From positions 173,987 through 237,986 of the forward strand of contig VRMN01000019.1 of assembly GCA_008690995.1 (NCBI GenBank): a stretch of DNA of 64,000 nucleotides. The letters are read 5' to 3'. The DNA comes from Porphyridium purpureum. Lineage: Eukaryota > Rhodophyta > Bangiophyceae > Porphyridiales > Porphyridiaceae. Below, one piece after another: positions 9,658-18,549 of the stretch. Each line of letters begins with the position of its first letter. The first letter of the stretch is position 1. The position numbers and the translations under genes were made by a program. A model generated the notes under the pieces. The model had not been told where the DNA came from. It saw only the letters and a program-made list of their open reading frames with translations, and searched no databases.

Positions 9658-12195
9658 TCACTCGAGAATAAAAACGCCCTTGGTATTTTTGCGGTAGTCA
9701 TCATACAGTTCTAGGAGATTCAGCGGTGTGCGTGGCCCAACACGGCGCCGCGCCAGCTCGAAATGGCGCTGGCATACCGTGCGAGCATGCTCTGGGTCCT
9801 CTTCGAGTGCAGCGAGCGACGCTTCACGCACCAGGGCGGCGAGCTCTGCGCCGCTCATGCCGTGGCAATCGTCCGCTATCCGGTCCAAATCCACGGCGTC
9901 TTTCTCAGTGGCCAGTGGGACGCGCTTTGTGTGCACGCGCAGAATCTCGCGGCGTTCTGCGCACGTGGGAAGACCCACATAGATCATGCGGTCAATCCGA
10001 CCTGGACGCAGAAGCGCGGTATCGATGGTGTCTGGCCGGTTGGTTGCGGCCAGCATCAAAATGCCCTGGTTATGGCTTCGTCCAGAAATACCGTCCAATT
10101 CGGTGAGCAGTTGCGCGAGTACGCGGTGCTCTGCTTTAGACGCCGACTCGTTCCCACGCTTGACCGCCAGCGCGTCAATCTCATCAAAAAACACCACGCA
10201 CGGCGCGGCGGTGCGCGCGCGCCGAAAGGTCTCGCGCACTGCCTTTTCAGACTCACCCACCCACTTGCTCAGGAGCTCAGCACCCTTAATGGCGATAAAG
10301 TTTGCCGCGCATTCGGTCGCGACTGCTTTGGCCAGTAGTGTCTTGCTGCACCCGGGCGGCCCAAACAGCAGGATGCCGCGCGGCGCCGGAATGGCCGACG
10401 CGCTTTGGTTCAACGCCCAGCTCATGGCCTCCTTCAGAACCACTTTTGTTCGCAGCTGACCGCCAATTTCGTCCCAGCCCACGCGAGCAACCTGCACTTC
10501 CACCTCACGTAGCGCGCTCGGCTTGATTTTGCCGAGCGAAGCACTTGGGCAGATTCTGGCGCCGGGGCCTTGCGAAAGGTTACTCCATACGTGTACCGAC
10601 TCACGCCATAGAGCGACGAGGTCTGCCGCTACAAAGCCGTGTGCGTCGCGCGCAGCCACCGCCAACTCGCGGTCGTCCACCATTTCATCACGCAAGGCGT
10701 CGCGTGCCACTGCACGCAAAATGTCTAGCCGCTCCTGCTCGGACGGAACGTCAACCATGATTTCCTGGCCAAAACGACCCGCACGGCGAAGCGATGCGTG
10801 AACGGCGTCTATTCGGTTTGTAGTCCCAATGACAAAGACGGTGCGTGGCTCGATTTCGTCCATCAAGCTCGCGATACGTGCATGCAGGCTTGACCAAAGG
10901 GCATGTGCGGATGAGGACGAGGACGATGCTGAGACTGAACTGCCGCCCGCCGTCGCGGTGGCAGGTGCAATGGCGTCAAGTTCATCCAACAGCAGCACGC
11001 ACGGCGCCATCATGGCGGCGCGCTCAAACGCCTCGCTCAGCTTTTCGTTCTCAAGCCCGATATCGCCCCCCATCATGTCGGATGCGTGGAACACGTGCGT
11101 GTTCAGGTAAAGCGCACGACACAGTTGCGTGGATACCAAGGTCTTGCCCGTGCCTGGCACGCCGTACAGGATCACGCCCTTGGGTCTTTGAATGCCCGGC
11201 TCAATGTCGCGCCCAAACGCAAGCGCCAAAAGCACGGTCAGACGATCCACTACTGCGTGCATTCCGCCGAGGCGCAGCTCCGCAAGTCGCTCCTCGATCC
11301 CAGCTCGCTCCCACGTACTTGCCACATCTATACGATGTTGACGGAGCAAAGCGTGCTCAAGATCCGCTTCCAAAACGTCGCCGGCACATGGTACGACTGC
11401 CACGCGCGTGGCCTCTGTGCACACATACGCGGATAAGGGCATCTCACCTGCGTCGCAACTTTGGCTCACAATGTCGTTTGCGCGCATCACACTATGCACC
11501 GTCAGCTCAACTGGACGTCCGAGATACAGCACGCGAACGCGCTTCTGCGGGTACACGACCGTGCCGCCGAGTTCGATTCGAAGCGCCAATATACGGTCCG
11601 GATGCCACTCTTGTCCTCGGCACGTCGCGTGCTGCGGAGACGCACAGTCCAGGACTCGCAACACCACCTGTTCGGCCGGGTGTGTCGCAAGCACTTTGCG
11701 TACAGAAATCTGTGCGCGTGAGTCGCCCCTTTCTGGCACGGAGCGTGAAACTCCGTCTTCTGCGGCTCGTTCCGATTCGCCAAAAGCTGGCGTCCTTGCA
11801 CGACTGCGCGTGTGCTCCTTTTCCTTTTTCTTGGCTTTCTTCTTGGCGCTTGTCTTGCTTGCGCTCGCCGTGCTGGCCGGACTGGCTTCCAGCTGTGCGG
11901 CGGCGTCACGCTGGCCATCAACGACATCCTGCAGCTTCAAGACGCCATCGAACACATGCTCTGGCACTCCGACGCATCTCATCATCACCGCGCTGGACGG
12001 CCAGCACTGCAACACGGCGCACGGGTCCTCGTCTGCTGCGTGCTCACCGCGCAAGCCCACGAACATGCCGAGCGCAAACCCATGCTCGCGCATCCACTGC
12101 GGGTGCATCACGCACCGCTCTCTCGCGCCATCGTTATCGCTATCGCCACTCGGCCACCGCACTGCGCGCGCGTGCACGACGCGCGGCGCACTCAT
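9658..12195 (-). CDS. AFG2: AFG2/SPATA5-type double AAA+ ATPase
   Basis: Type II AAA+ ATPase of the Cdc48 relatives. Yeast Afg2/Drg1 releases Rlp24 from cytoplasmic pre-60S ribosomes. The order is an N-terminal domain (about 1-300) interrupted by a lysine-rich stretch near residue 120; D1 with Walker A GVPGTGKT near 345, Walker B LLLDELD and GTTNRID; then D2 with Walker A GPPGCSKT near 612, Walker B VVFFDEID, AATNRPD and LLRPGRIDR. Cysteine-serine in the D2 P-loop (GCSKT) is typical of AFG2/SPATA5 and argues against CDC48, which has GTGKT. The ATG at 12195 is the first in frame; the frame is open nine codons further to a TTG. It is divergent from LST8 and convergent with PPR. GA, GTACAGT and telo-box sites lie upstream. 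NVL/Rix7 is the main alternative. Confidence 0.88.
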   Translation of the reverse strand: MSAPRVVHARAVRWPSGDSDNDGARERCVMHPQWMREHGFALGMFVGLRGEHAADEDPCAVLQCWPSSAVMMRCVGVPEHVFDGVLKLQDVVDGQRDAAAQLEASPASTASASKTSAKKKAKKKEKEHTRSRARTPAFGESERAAEDGVSRSVPERGDSRAQISVRKVLATHPAEQVVLRVLDCASPQHATCRGQEWHPDRILALRIELGGTVVYPQKRVRVLYLGRPVELTVHSVMRANDIVSQSCDAGEMPLSAYVCTEATRVAVVPCAGDVLEADLEHALLRQHRIDVASTWERAGIEERLAELRLGGMHAVVDRLTVLLALAFGRDIEPGIQRPKGVILYGVPGTGKTLVSTQLCRALYLNTHVFHASDMMGGDIGLENEKLSEAFERAAMMAPCVLLLDELDAIAPATATAGGSSVSASSSSSSAHALWSSLHARIASLMDEIEPRTVFVIGTTNRIDAVHASLRRAGRFGQEIMVDVPSEQERLDILRAVARDALRDEMVDDRELAVAARDAHGFVAADLVALWRESVHVWSNLSQGPGARICPSASLGKIKPSALREVEVQVARVGWDEIGGQLRTKVVLKEAMSWALNQSASAIPAPRGILLFGPPGCSKTLLAKAVATECAANFIAIKGAELLSKWVGESEKAVRETFRRARTAAPCVVFFDEIDALAVKRGNESASKAEHRVLAQLLTELDGISGRSHNQGILMLAATNRPDTIDTALLRPGRIDRMIYVGLPTCAERREILRVHTKRVPLATEKDAVDLDRIADDCHGMSGAELAALVREASLAALEEDPEHARTVCQRHFELARRRVGPRTPLNLLELYDDYRKNTKGVFILE
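9667..9672 (+). terminator. Possible polyadenylation signal of the PPR gene inside AFG2 coding sequence
   Basis: AATAAA lies 34 bp after the PPR stop codon. It lies within the last codons of AFG2 read on the other strand, so the PPR mRNA end would overlap the AFG2 transcript. Confidence 0.45.
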
Positions 12196-12241
12196 CGACG
12201 CGGCCGGCCTCCACTCCTCCAAAGCATCACCACCGCCGTGT

Positions 12242-12271
12242 CGCTCTCTCGCTCTCTCTCTCTCTTCTCTC
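12242..12271 (-). repeat. GA tract upstream of AFG2
   Basis: A CT-rich run on the plus strand, that is, GA on the AFG2 sense strand, 47-76 bp before its ATG. Confidence 0.75.
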
Positions 12272-12359
12272 TAATCCCAAAAAGTCCAAAACAGTTTATC
12301 GACTCGACTCAAACCGATCGAGCACGTTTATGTGAAACTCCACACGTTTACTATACTCT

Positions 12360-12366
12360 ACTGTAC
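12360..12366 (-). promoter_or_regulatory. GTACAGT motif upstream of AFG2
   Basis: Plus strand ACTGTAC, so the AFG2 sense strand reads AGAGGTACAGT, about 165 bp before the ATG. The 11-base form is shared with the motif before the WD40 gene that starts at 25963. Confidence 0.5.
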
Positions 12367-12539
12367 CTCTCGCCCTCCGCACCAGAAACCAATAAACCAT
12401 TAAACCGATAATGGAACATAAACCGATAAGCCAGTCATGGCACATCAAACCGATAAGTCGATAAACCGCCTAGAAGCTGGTCAGCCGATCCGGACGCAAT
12501 AAACCGATGAGTCGATAAACCGTCTAGCCGTTGAGAGTC

Positions 12540-12547
12540 TAGGGTTT
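12540..12547 (-). promoter_or_regulatory. Telo-box-like AAACCCTA upstream of AFG2
   Basis: TAGGGTTT on the plus strand, AAACCCTA on the AFG2 sense strand, 345 bp before the ATG. In plants the telo-box AAACCCTA is enriched upstream of ribosome-biogenesis genes; its use here is inferred. Confidence 0.35.
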
Positions 12548-12560
12548 CTCCACGTGTTCG

Positions 12561-12580
12561 CTGTACTCAGGAAGTACAGT
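12561..12580 (+). promoter_or_regulatory. Imperfect palindrome with GTACAGT upstream of LST8
   Basis: CTGTACTcaggAAGTACAGT: two inverted halves of the GTACAG motif. The sense-strand GTACAGT (12574-12580) is about 270 bp before the LST8 ATG. Confidence 0.45.
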
Positions 12581-12845
12581 GATTCCGGGGGTGGGTGGTT
12601 TCCACGTGGAATGCGCGGCAAATCGGTTTATCGGCTCATGGCGGCTGGGGGGGCCGTTTTATATGAAAAGTGTGTCGTTTTGATAGAGAGCGCGGAGTGT
12701 ACCTTAGTGCGGGGTGTTCAGTGAGTGCGTGAGAAACCGTTTGGACCGGAATTGGCGCGCGGGAGGCGGGTGGCTGGGGGGGGGGAGACGCAGCGTGGTG
12801 GACTGGTGGGTGGGTGTGGGTGGGTTTGCTGGGACGATTGGAGGG

Positions 12846-14204
12846 ATGTCTAGCGCGACGCTGCTGGCAACGGCGGGGTATGACCATGGCATTCGGTTCT
12901 GGGAGGTGGCGACGGGCGTGCCGTACCGCACAATCCAGTTTGGCGACTCGCAGGTGAATCGGCTCCGCTTCTCGCCAGACAGGCTGCTGCTGGCCGCCGC
13001 GGGCAATCCGCGCATCTCGCTCTTTGATGTGTCCTCCTCAAACCCAAACCCGTTTTACGTGTGCGATGGGCACAAGGGAAATGTCATGTCCGTCGAGTTT
13101 GGTCAGCTGGCAACCGCCGCGCCGTCGGGCTCGGGCGGAGGCACCTCGCTGCTCGTGTCGTGCAGCGATGATGCCACCATGAAAGTGTGGGACACACGGA
13201 CTCAAGGCGCGGTGCAGACTCTGCAGAACACAAGCGCCGATCCGCTCACAGACTTTTGCCTCGTGGGAACGCGCCATGGCGTCTCCGTGGACGCGGGAGG
13301 CATGATCAAGGTGTGGGACATGACCATGGGCAAGCTCGTGAGCGCGGTTGCCCCTCCACCGCCGCTTCCGCCTCCAGAAACAAACACGGGATTCGCATCA
13401 TCGTCTAGAAGCGCCACCAGCACGAGCCTGCAGTCGCTCTCGCTGCACAGTCCGACCGGTCGACTGGCCGCGTCGTGCAAGACGGGCACCGTGTTCATCT
13501 ACAAGCTTGATTTCGCAGATCCGCAGCTCATTCAACCGGCGCAAAGTTTACCGAGCTCAATGCAGGCGAGCGAAGGAGCACCACTGTCGTCATCGTCATC
13601 TTTTCCACCGCAATCAGGACCATCGTCCAGTTCGCCGCAGCCGTCGTCACCGCAGCATCCGACTGGCAAGAGCAGCAGTAGCAGCACCGCCCGGGCGGAT
13701 GGTGCGAATCTGCTGAGCCTGGAGACCGTGGTTCCCGTGCACCGTCGGTACATTCTTCGCGTCGGATGGAGCGCGGATGGAAAGATGCTGGCCACAGCGC
13801 AGGATGACGGCAGCGTGCGGATATGGACCGAGCAAGAACGTGACGCCGCGGTACGCGACGGCGCGACGGACGGCCATGTGTCGGATGTCGGCAGCGGTTC
13901 GCTGCCTTTTGATCATCAGCAGCTCGCTGGCCATCAAGCGCAGTCAGGTGCCCCGGGCGTAGCAGGCGCAGGTGGTGCAGCAACGACCAACTTTAGAAAC
14001 GTCGCGGTCTTGGCGGGCCATCAAAGATGGGTTTGGGATTTCAGCTTCACTCCAGACTCGCAGCATCTGTTCTCGGCAAGCAGCGATAAAAAGGCTTTGC
14101 TGTGGGATGTTGGTTCGGCCGCAGTGGTGCGCGAGTATGTTGGCCACCAGAAGGCCATCACATGCTTGGCGGTGGCCTACAGCAGCGAACAAGAAGGCTT
14201 ATAG
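12846..14204 (+). CDS. LST8: LST8/GbetaL WD40 subunit of TOR complexes
   Basis: WD40 propeller that binds the TOR kinase domain in TORC1 and TORC2. The N-terminus matches the LST8 signature closely (LLATAGYDHGIRFWE, then SQVNRL and AAAGNPRISLFDV, then DGHKGNVMSVEF). The C-terminus carries HQRWVWDFSFTPDSQ and GHQKAITCLAV, matching the last two LST8 blades. The protein is 452 residues against about 300-330 for the family. The surplus is proline/serine-rich loops, mainly residues 175-205 and 230-300, plus a glycine/alanine loop near 360-380. The start at 12846 begins directly with the conserved region; the frame is open 44 codons upstream to a GTG, and that Gly/Arg/Trp-rich stretch looks non-coding. 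Divergent from AFG2 and convergent with COG8. Confidence 0.92.
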   Translation: MSSATLLATAGYDHGIRFWEVATGVPYRTIQFGDSQVNRLRFSPDRLLLAAAGNPRISLFDVSSSNPNPFYVCDGHKGNVMSVEFGQLATAAPSGSGGGTSLLVSCSDDATMKVWDTRTQGAVQTLQNTSADPLTDFCLVGTRHGVSVDAGGMIKVWDMTMGKLVSAVAPPPPLPPPETNTGFASSSRSATSTSLQSLSLHSPTGRLAASCKTGTVFIYKLDFADPQLIQPAQSLPSSMQASEGAPLSSSSSFPPQSGPSSSSPQPSSPQHPTGKSSSSSTARADGANLLSLETVVPVHRRYILRVGWSADGKMLATAQDDGSVRIWTEQERDAAVRDGATDGHVSDVGSGSLPFDHQQLAGHQAQSGAPGVAGAGGAATTNFRNVAVLAGHQRWVWDFSFTPDSQHLFSASSDKKALLWDVGSAAVVREYVGHQKAITCLAVAYSSEQEGL

Positions 14205-14229
14205 AATACGATCGACGCACGTGATGTAA

Positions 14230-14235
14230 AAATAA
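14230..14235 (+). terminator. Polyadenylation signal of LST8
   Basis: AATAAA 26 bp after the LST8 stop, followed by an A-rich run, in the 125-bp gap between the convergent LST8 and COG8 genes. Confidence 0.5.
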
Positions 14236-14329
14236 AAAAAACAACAACAACAAAACCTTGTACTGCTTTGCTGGTTTGCTTCGCCCACCACCCCAACCAC
14301 ACTTGTTGAACGAGCGGACACCATCAGGT

Positions 14330-16165
14330 CTACGCGTGCATTGTAGCCATTTTCTGGAGGCTTGCTCGTATCGGCTCGTGCGGGAAGCTATGCTTGACAG
14401 CAACACAGTGCTCGAATGCTCGAGCAATGTGCGGCACCAAAAGCACTTCGTAAGCGCGCAACATGGCAAGGAAGTGCCTTTTGTCTACTGAATTTGCGTG
14501 CCACGAGCCGGTACTTGCAAGCTTGGTGCTTCTCGGGTCGCCACTGCCATCGCCGTCCCGCAGAGACGCTCGCATCGCCGCCTCGTAGGCATTCCGCATG
14601 GCCTCTGCACCTTGAATGAGCGTGACACGTAGCTGGTCGCGCAGCACCACAACAAGCGTTTCTTGACAACACTGCCGCACTTCATTCAGAGCGCCAATAA
14701 GTCCGTTCAACAGGACCGCCAGTGGCAGGAATTGTAGCAGCTCCGTGGGCGGAAGCAGACTGGCCGCTTGCGCGCCTGCCTCTTCGCCTACCTCACTGCC
14801 GGCACGAGTTTCCGGGCGCGTTGCGTCTTCACCGCCTGCCGCGGTGCTACCGCTGCTACTGTTGCCGGAGGTATTGACTGCGGCGGCTGTCCATCTGTAC
14901 TCATCCAAAAGCGCGCCAAACCGATCGAGCGCGGCTTGGAGGTGACGTTTAAAAAGCGACGTGATCGCGTTCGCAAAAATGGGGACCAGTAGCGGCCTAA
15001 AATCACACCCGACACGGCTCAGGCTCTGCCCGCAATACATACTCTGCTGCAGCGCGGTGGCTAGATTAGCGCCGTCGAGCACATCAAACAGCAGCGGCTC
15101 CAGCGCATGTAAGTACTCACCGACCACCTTCAGCGCCCAGTCGCAAAGAATCCCAGTGTAACTCTTGCGCGCCGATTTCGACATTGCCATGGCCGTGTTC
15201 GACCCGGAGCGCAAAGACAGACCGTTGCCCGCCGCTTCGGAGTCATCTCGCCGGCGCCCTGCACTCAAAGTATCACGGCTGCTGTCGCCCGTGCCGCTGC
15301 CATCACCATCATCTTCGTCATCGCCAAACACCGCCCGATACTGTGTAATGATTTCAAACACCATGGCGCGCGTGTCATCCGACAGGTGCACAATCCGCGC
15401 TTGAGCGGCGGCCGTGGCCGGGTTTGCGCTGAGCGCAAGACTCTTACGCATCCACTCTCCCCGGCAGTGCAGAAAGGTTCGTCGAAGCCTCATCTCAGAC
15501 ATGCATCCGAGCCGGCGCAAAAACCCGACAAGACGCAGGCACGCCGGCAGCTGCACAGGCTGCTTGAGGAAAGCCAGCAGCTGGTGAACCATTCTGCGCA
15601 CAACGGCCTGCACCTCGAGGTGTACGAGCTGCACGAGCGGCTCATTTCGCACGAGAAGACGCAGCTTGTTGACGTACGCTGCAACTTCCAGCGCTTCATC
15701 AAAGTGCTCGCTCTGCGTGAGCGCGAGCATGAGCGAGGGCAACTCGAGCAGCTCAAGCACGTGCGCGTACTCGTGAAGCGCAGACGCCTTGACGCGCCGC
15801 TTCTCGTTCTGCGCCCACGCCGACGTCGAAAACGTGCGCACGTGCTCGGAAAGTTCAGGCAGCAGCTGTAAACTATCCTGCAGCGCACCGCGGAGGCGCG
15901 AAAAGCCGTCTCGCACCGCACCCGCAGCATCAAACGACTCGATCAGAGCGCGGTAGTTGGCGCACGCGACGTCCTCGAGCACGCCCTGCAGACGATCCAC
16001 CTCGGCCGCCACGACGTGCGGCTCGCGCATGATGCGCTCGGTCCCGGCGCCGCACAGCTCATCCAAGTACCGCCGCACGCGCGCGTCATCCTCGCTCGAC
16101 GTGCCCAGCAGCGGGGCGGCCACCAGCGCACGCAGCTCGGCGCCTGCAAGCTCCGCGTCTTCCAT
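14330..16165 (-). CDS. COG8: Conserved oligomeric Golgi complex subunit 8
   Basis: Dor1/COG8 family subunit of the COG tether, which captures retrograde vesicles at the Golgi. The N-terminal half follows the family order: YLDELCGAGTERI, then ANYRALIESFDAA, then HEYAHVLELLELPSLM, then EALEVAAYVNKLRLL, then the strongly conserved QLPACLRLVGFLRRL. An acidic and serine-rich insertion separates the helical bundles near residues 285-335, and another lies around 430-470. The length of 611 residues is normal for the family. The ATG at 16165 is the first in frame; 28 more open codons reach a GTG. Nothing suggests a broken gene. Confidence 0.9.
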   Translation of the reverse strand: MEDAELAGAELRALVAAPLLGTSSEDDARVRRYLDELCGAGTERIMREPHVVAAEVDRLQGVLEDVACANYRALIESFDAAGAVRDGFSRLRGALQDSLQLLPELSEHVRTFSTSAWAQNEKRRVKASALHEYAHVLELLELPSLMLALTQSEHFDEALEVAAYVNKLRLLVRNEPLVQLVHLEVQAVVRRMVHQLLAFLKQPVQLPACLRLVGFLRRLGCMSEMRLRRTFLHCRGEWMRKSLALSANPATAAAQARIVHLSDDTRAMVFEIITQYRAVFGDDEDDGDGSGTGDSSRDTLSAGRRRDDSEAAGNGLSLRSGSNTAMAMSKSARKSYTGILCDWALKVVGEYLHALEPLLFDVLDGANLATALQQSMYCGQSLSRVGCDFRPLLVPIFANAITSLFKRHLQAALDRFGALLDEYRWTAAAVNTSGNSSSGSTAAGGEDATRPETRAGSEVGEEAGAQAASLLPPTELLQFLPLAVLLNGLIGALNEVRQCCQETLVVVLRDQLRVTLIQGAEAMRNAYEAAMRASLRDGDGSGDPRSTKLASTGSWHANSVDKRHFLAMLRAYEVLLVPHIARAFEHCVAVKHSFPHEPIRASLQKMATMHA

Positions 16166-16299
16166 GACGGACGCTCTGAGATCCGCTTCTCGCTCGTTTG
16201 CAGTTGCCCAGCTCTCCGCAGCTCGTCGAGTTTTCCTATTCAAACACACGTTTTTTTACCATAAAACAAACATCGACGCGACTTGCCCCCCGCAGACGG

Positions 16300-17199
16300 C
16301 GACTACGCGGGCGCCTTCACGGCAAGCAGGAGCTCTGAAAGGCTGATATGCTTGCTTCGGCCACGGTCCTTGGCCCGCACGACTGCCTTCATCACTTGAA
16401 TTTCCACACCATCGCCGAGAAGCTCTGCAGCGACACCAGCCGCAGTCTCGATGCCAACCTAATTCATGATCATGAAGGCGCACATATCGTTGAAGGCTGC
16501 TCTTTCATTCCGCTGCGCTGCCGCGCGTAGCATTCGTTTGGAGTCCTCTACTGAGTTCCTTGAATTCGGCCACTAGCGAGCCGGACAACCATGAGCTGAG
16601 CTGTGCCGCCGCGCAGCTTCTCATGATGCCTTTCAACACGAGGGGCACCTGGCCAGTATCCATAGCATTTAGCAGCGGTATCATTCCCATCGCCGTGACA
16701 TGCAGCACAGCTAGGTAGTGACTACAGAAAGACGCACTGAGCGCCTTTTCCGCCCACGTCCTCAAGACCAGATCAATCACGCCGATTGTGGATTCCGCGC
16801 CTCTGTCAAGCACCCGCAGCTTCCGACACAATACCCACGACCGACGGAAAATATACCTTGCCGTCAAGGGCCTTCCCGCGCACACCCACATGGTTTGGGA
16901 TAAAGAAGATTAAGTAAACTTACTGGCTTTCTCGCACGTGCGCCGAATCCGCAAAGTCAATTGTGCACCGTCTGGCATGCATTCGCTCGATATCTGAGAG
17001 TGCTTGCCAGACAAGTAGAAGCACAAGTGCAACGCTTCAGTTTTACCATTCATTCGCGCCGTACTTGCAAGCATGTGCAGTACCTTCAGCTCCGTCACAT
17101 TTGATACAAGCCTAGAAACTTGGATAAGAGCATGGTACCGCTCGACACCCTGTGTTGCTGCCCTGGGAGACAACACCTCAGAATCGACACCCAACAGCC
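16300..17199 (-). pseudogene. Decayed helical region downstream of a WD40 gene (relic A)
   Basis: Three minus-strand segments in different frames form one broken reading: about 17200-16910, 16890-16505 and 16490-16302. They contain helix-like text such as GMIPLLNAMDTGQVPLVLKGIM and, after an in-frame stop, ETAAGVAAELLGDGVEIQVM. The leucine spacing resembles armadillo-type helical repeats but no family could be named. A second relic downstream of the next WD40 gene shares the order of motifs (see 18550-19880). Because each relic directly follows a WD40 gene on the same strand, the likely origin is a lost C-terminal domain of those proteins. A separate decayed gene is possible. Confidence 0.4.
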
Positions 17200-18318
17200 T
17201 CAAAGTAGATCGCTAGTATTCCAAAGCCTGACATCTTTGTCATAAGTGCTGCCTGACACCATGAGCTGGCCATCAGGCGAGAAGTCTACTGAGACCACTC
17301 CGTTTGAGTGCCCGATCATCGTCCGCACGGACGCGCCGGTTTGCGCGTCAAACACATTGATGGTGTTGTCCTTGCAACCCGCGGCGACGAACCTCCCATT
17401 GGGCGAGAAGCGCACGGAATACACATATGAGGAGTGCCCCTCCATTACGCGTACACACTCCCCAGTCTGCACGTCCCAGACCTTGACCGTCTCGTCATCA
17501 CTGCCCGTCGCAATGAACCTGCTGTCGGGCGAGAAGTTCACCGCATTCACGGCAGCTGAGTGCCCTGTCGCAGTGTGCACGCAGACGCCGGTTTGCACAT
17601 CCCACACCTTGATCGTGGTGTCCCAGCTGCCGGACGCGATGAAACGGCCATCGGGCGAAAAGTGCACCGCGCACACACCACCTGAATGCCCCGTCATGGT
17701 GCGTATACACGAGCCGGTCTGCGCATCCCATACCCTCACCGTGTTGTCACCACTACCAGACACGATAAACCGGCCATCGGGCGAGAAGCCAACCGCGCAG
17801 ACCAAATTGGAGTGCCCCGTCGTGTTGCGCACACACGTGCCAGTCTGCACATCCCACACCTTGACCGCGTTGTCCCAGCTGCCGGACACAAGGAAGCGTC
17901 CGTCAGGTGAGAACTGCAAGGCAAGTACGTCAACAGCGTGTCCGTCCATCGTGCGCGCATGCTGTCTGGTCTGAGTATCCCAGAGTTTAATCGTCTTGTC
18001 CATACCACCCGACGCGATGAACCGGCCATCGGGCGCGAAGGCCACCGCCGACACCCCAGCGGAATGCCCCAGCCGCGTTAACTCAGCCACCATCCTGACC
18101 CTGCTTCCGTTGCTCCACACATCTTTCCTCCTCACGGCGACGAAAAGTCCCAATACGGAGACAAACGCCCAAACCGCACATATCAATGATTTCCGCCGAG
18201 CACTCGCAGCGTGCGCCGAGAAGGCTTTCGCCGATGACGATGGGTATTCTGCTTGCCTCTCGACAGCGCCCATACCCTCTGCAGCCCACTCCATGCTCGC
18301 AACCTGCTTATTCACCAT
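17200..18318 (-). CDS. Seven-bladed WD40 protein with a predicted N-terminal membrane anchor
   Basis: Residues 44-62 (SLICAVWAFVSVLGLFVAV) form a hydrophobic segment flanked by RRK and RRKD, a plausible single-pass anchor. Seven WD40 repeats of about 42 residues follow, each in the form GHS...V..FSPDGRFI.SGSWD..VKVWD.QTG, enough for one closed propeller. The repeats are unusually alike, which suggests recent blade duplication. The likely topology is a short N-terminal part and a propeller on opposite sides of a membrane. Partner and function are unknown. The first ATG in frame is 18318; the frame is open 47 codons upstream to a GTG. It is the lowest-coordinate member of the five-gene minus-strand WD40 array, and relic A starts at its stop codon. 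Confidence 0.82.
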   Translation of the reverse strand: MVNKQVASMEWAAEGMGAVERQAEYPSSSAKAFSAHAASARRKSLICAVWAFVSVLGLFVAVRRKDVWSNGSRVRMVAELTRLGHSAGVSAVAFAPDGRFIASGGMDKTIKLWDTQTRQHARTMDGHAVDVLALQFSPDGRFLVSGSWDNAVKVWDVQTGTCVRNTTGHSNLVCAVGFSPDGRFIVSGSGDNTVRVWDAQTGSCIRTMTGHSGGVCAVHFSPDGRFIASGSWDTTIKVWDVQTGVCVHTATGHSAAVNAVNFSPDSRFIATGSDDETVKVWDVQTGECVRVMEGHSSYVYSVRFSPNGRFVAAGCKDNTINVFDAQTGASVRTMIGHSNGVVSVDFSPDGQLMVSGSTYDKDVRLWNTSDLL

Positions 18319-18549
18319 CGCCGTTCGCACTTCCAGGCCAATCTCCTCCTTTTCCGCCCTTCCAACGATCCTCTCGAAACGGCACTTCCTACCTCCGATA
18401 GTCGCTATTTCGGTACATCCAGTTGGAATCTTTCTCTGAGTGACACAGTCGCTTCTCACTTAATTTTGGGCGGAACGAGTTCCGCGGGTACCGGTGTCGA
18501 AAACGAGATAAATTCATGTTGGAAAGTGAGACGCTGAGTGTTGGCGAAT

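Larger units (their letters stand above)
12395..12640. repeat. Dispersed ATAAACCG / CGGTTTATCGG repeats in the divergent promoter
   Basis: Between AFG2 and LST8 the sequence TAAACCGATAA and close variants recur at least seven times between 12395 and 12525, with two longer copies of the form GAGTCGATAAACCG followed by CTAG or TCTAG. An inverted copy, CGGTTTATCGG, lies near 12629-12640. Similar ATAAACCG words occur just after POLA1 (about 3410) and beyond MutS2 (about 30205). They could be a binding-site array or a decayed minisatellite. Confidence 0.6.

Noticed and set aside
12714-12845. N-terminal extension of LST8 from a GTG
   Set aside because: Non-ATG start, Gly/Arg/Trp-rich text, and the conserved LST8 N-terminus begins directly at the ATG 12846. 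Similar GTG/TTG/CTG extensions were trimmed from the other nuclear genes.
17246-17974. 242-codon plus-strand frame opposite a WD40 gene
   Set aside because: Same cause: the reverse complement of WD40 repeats stays open by codon bias.
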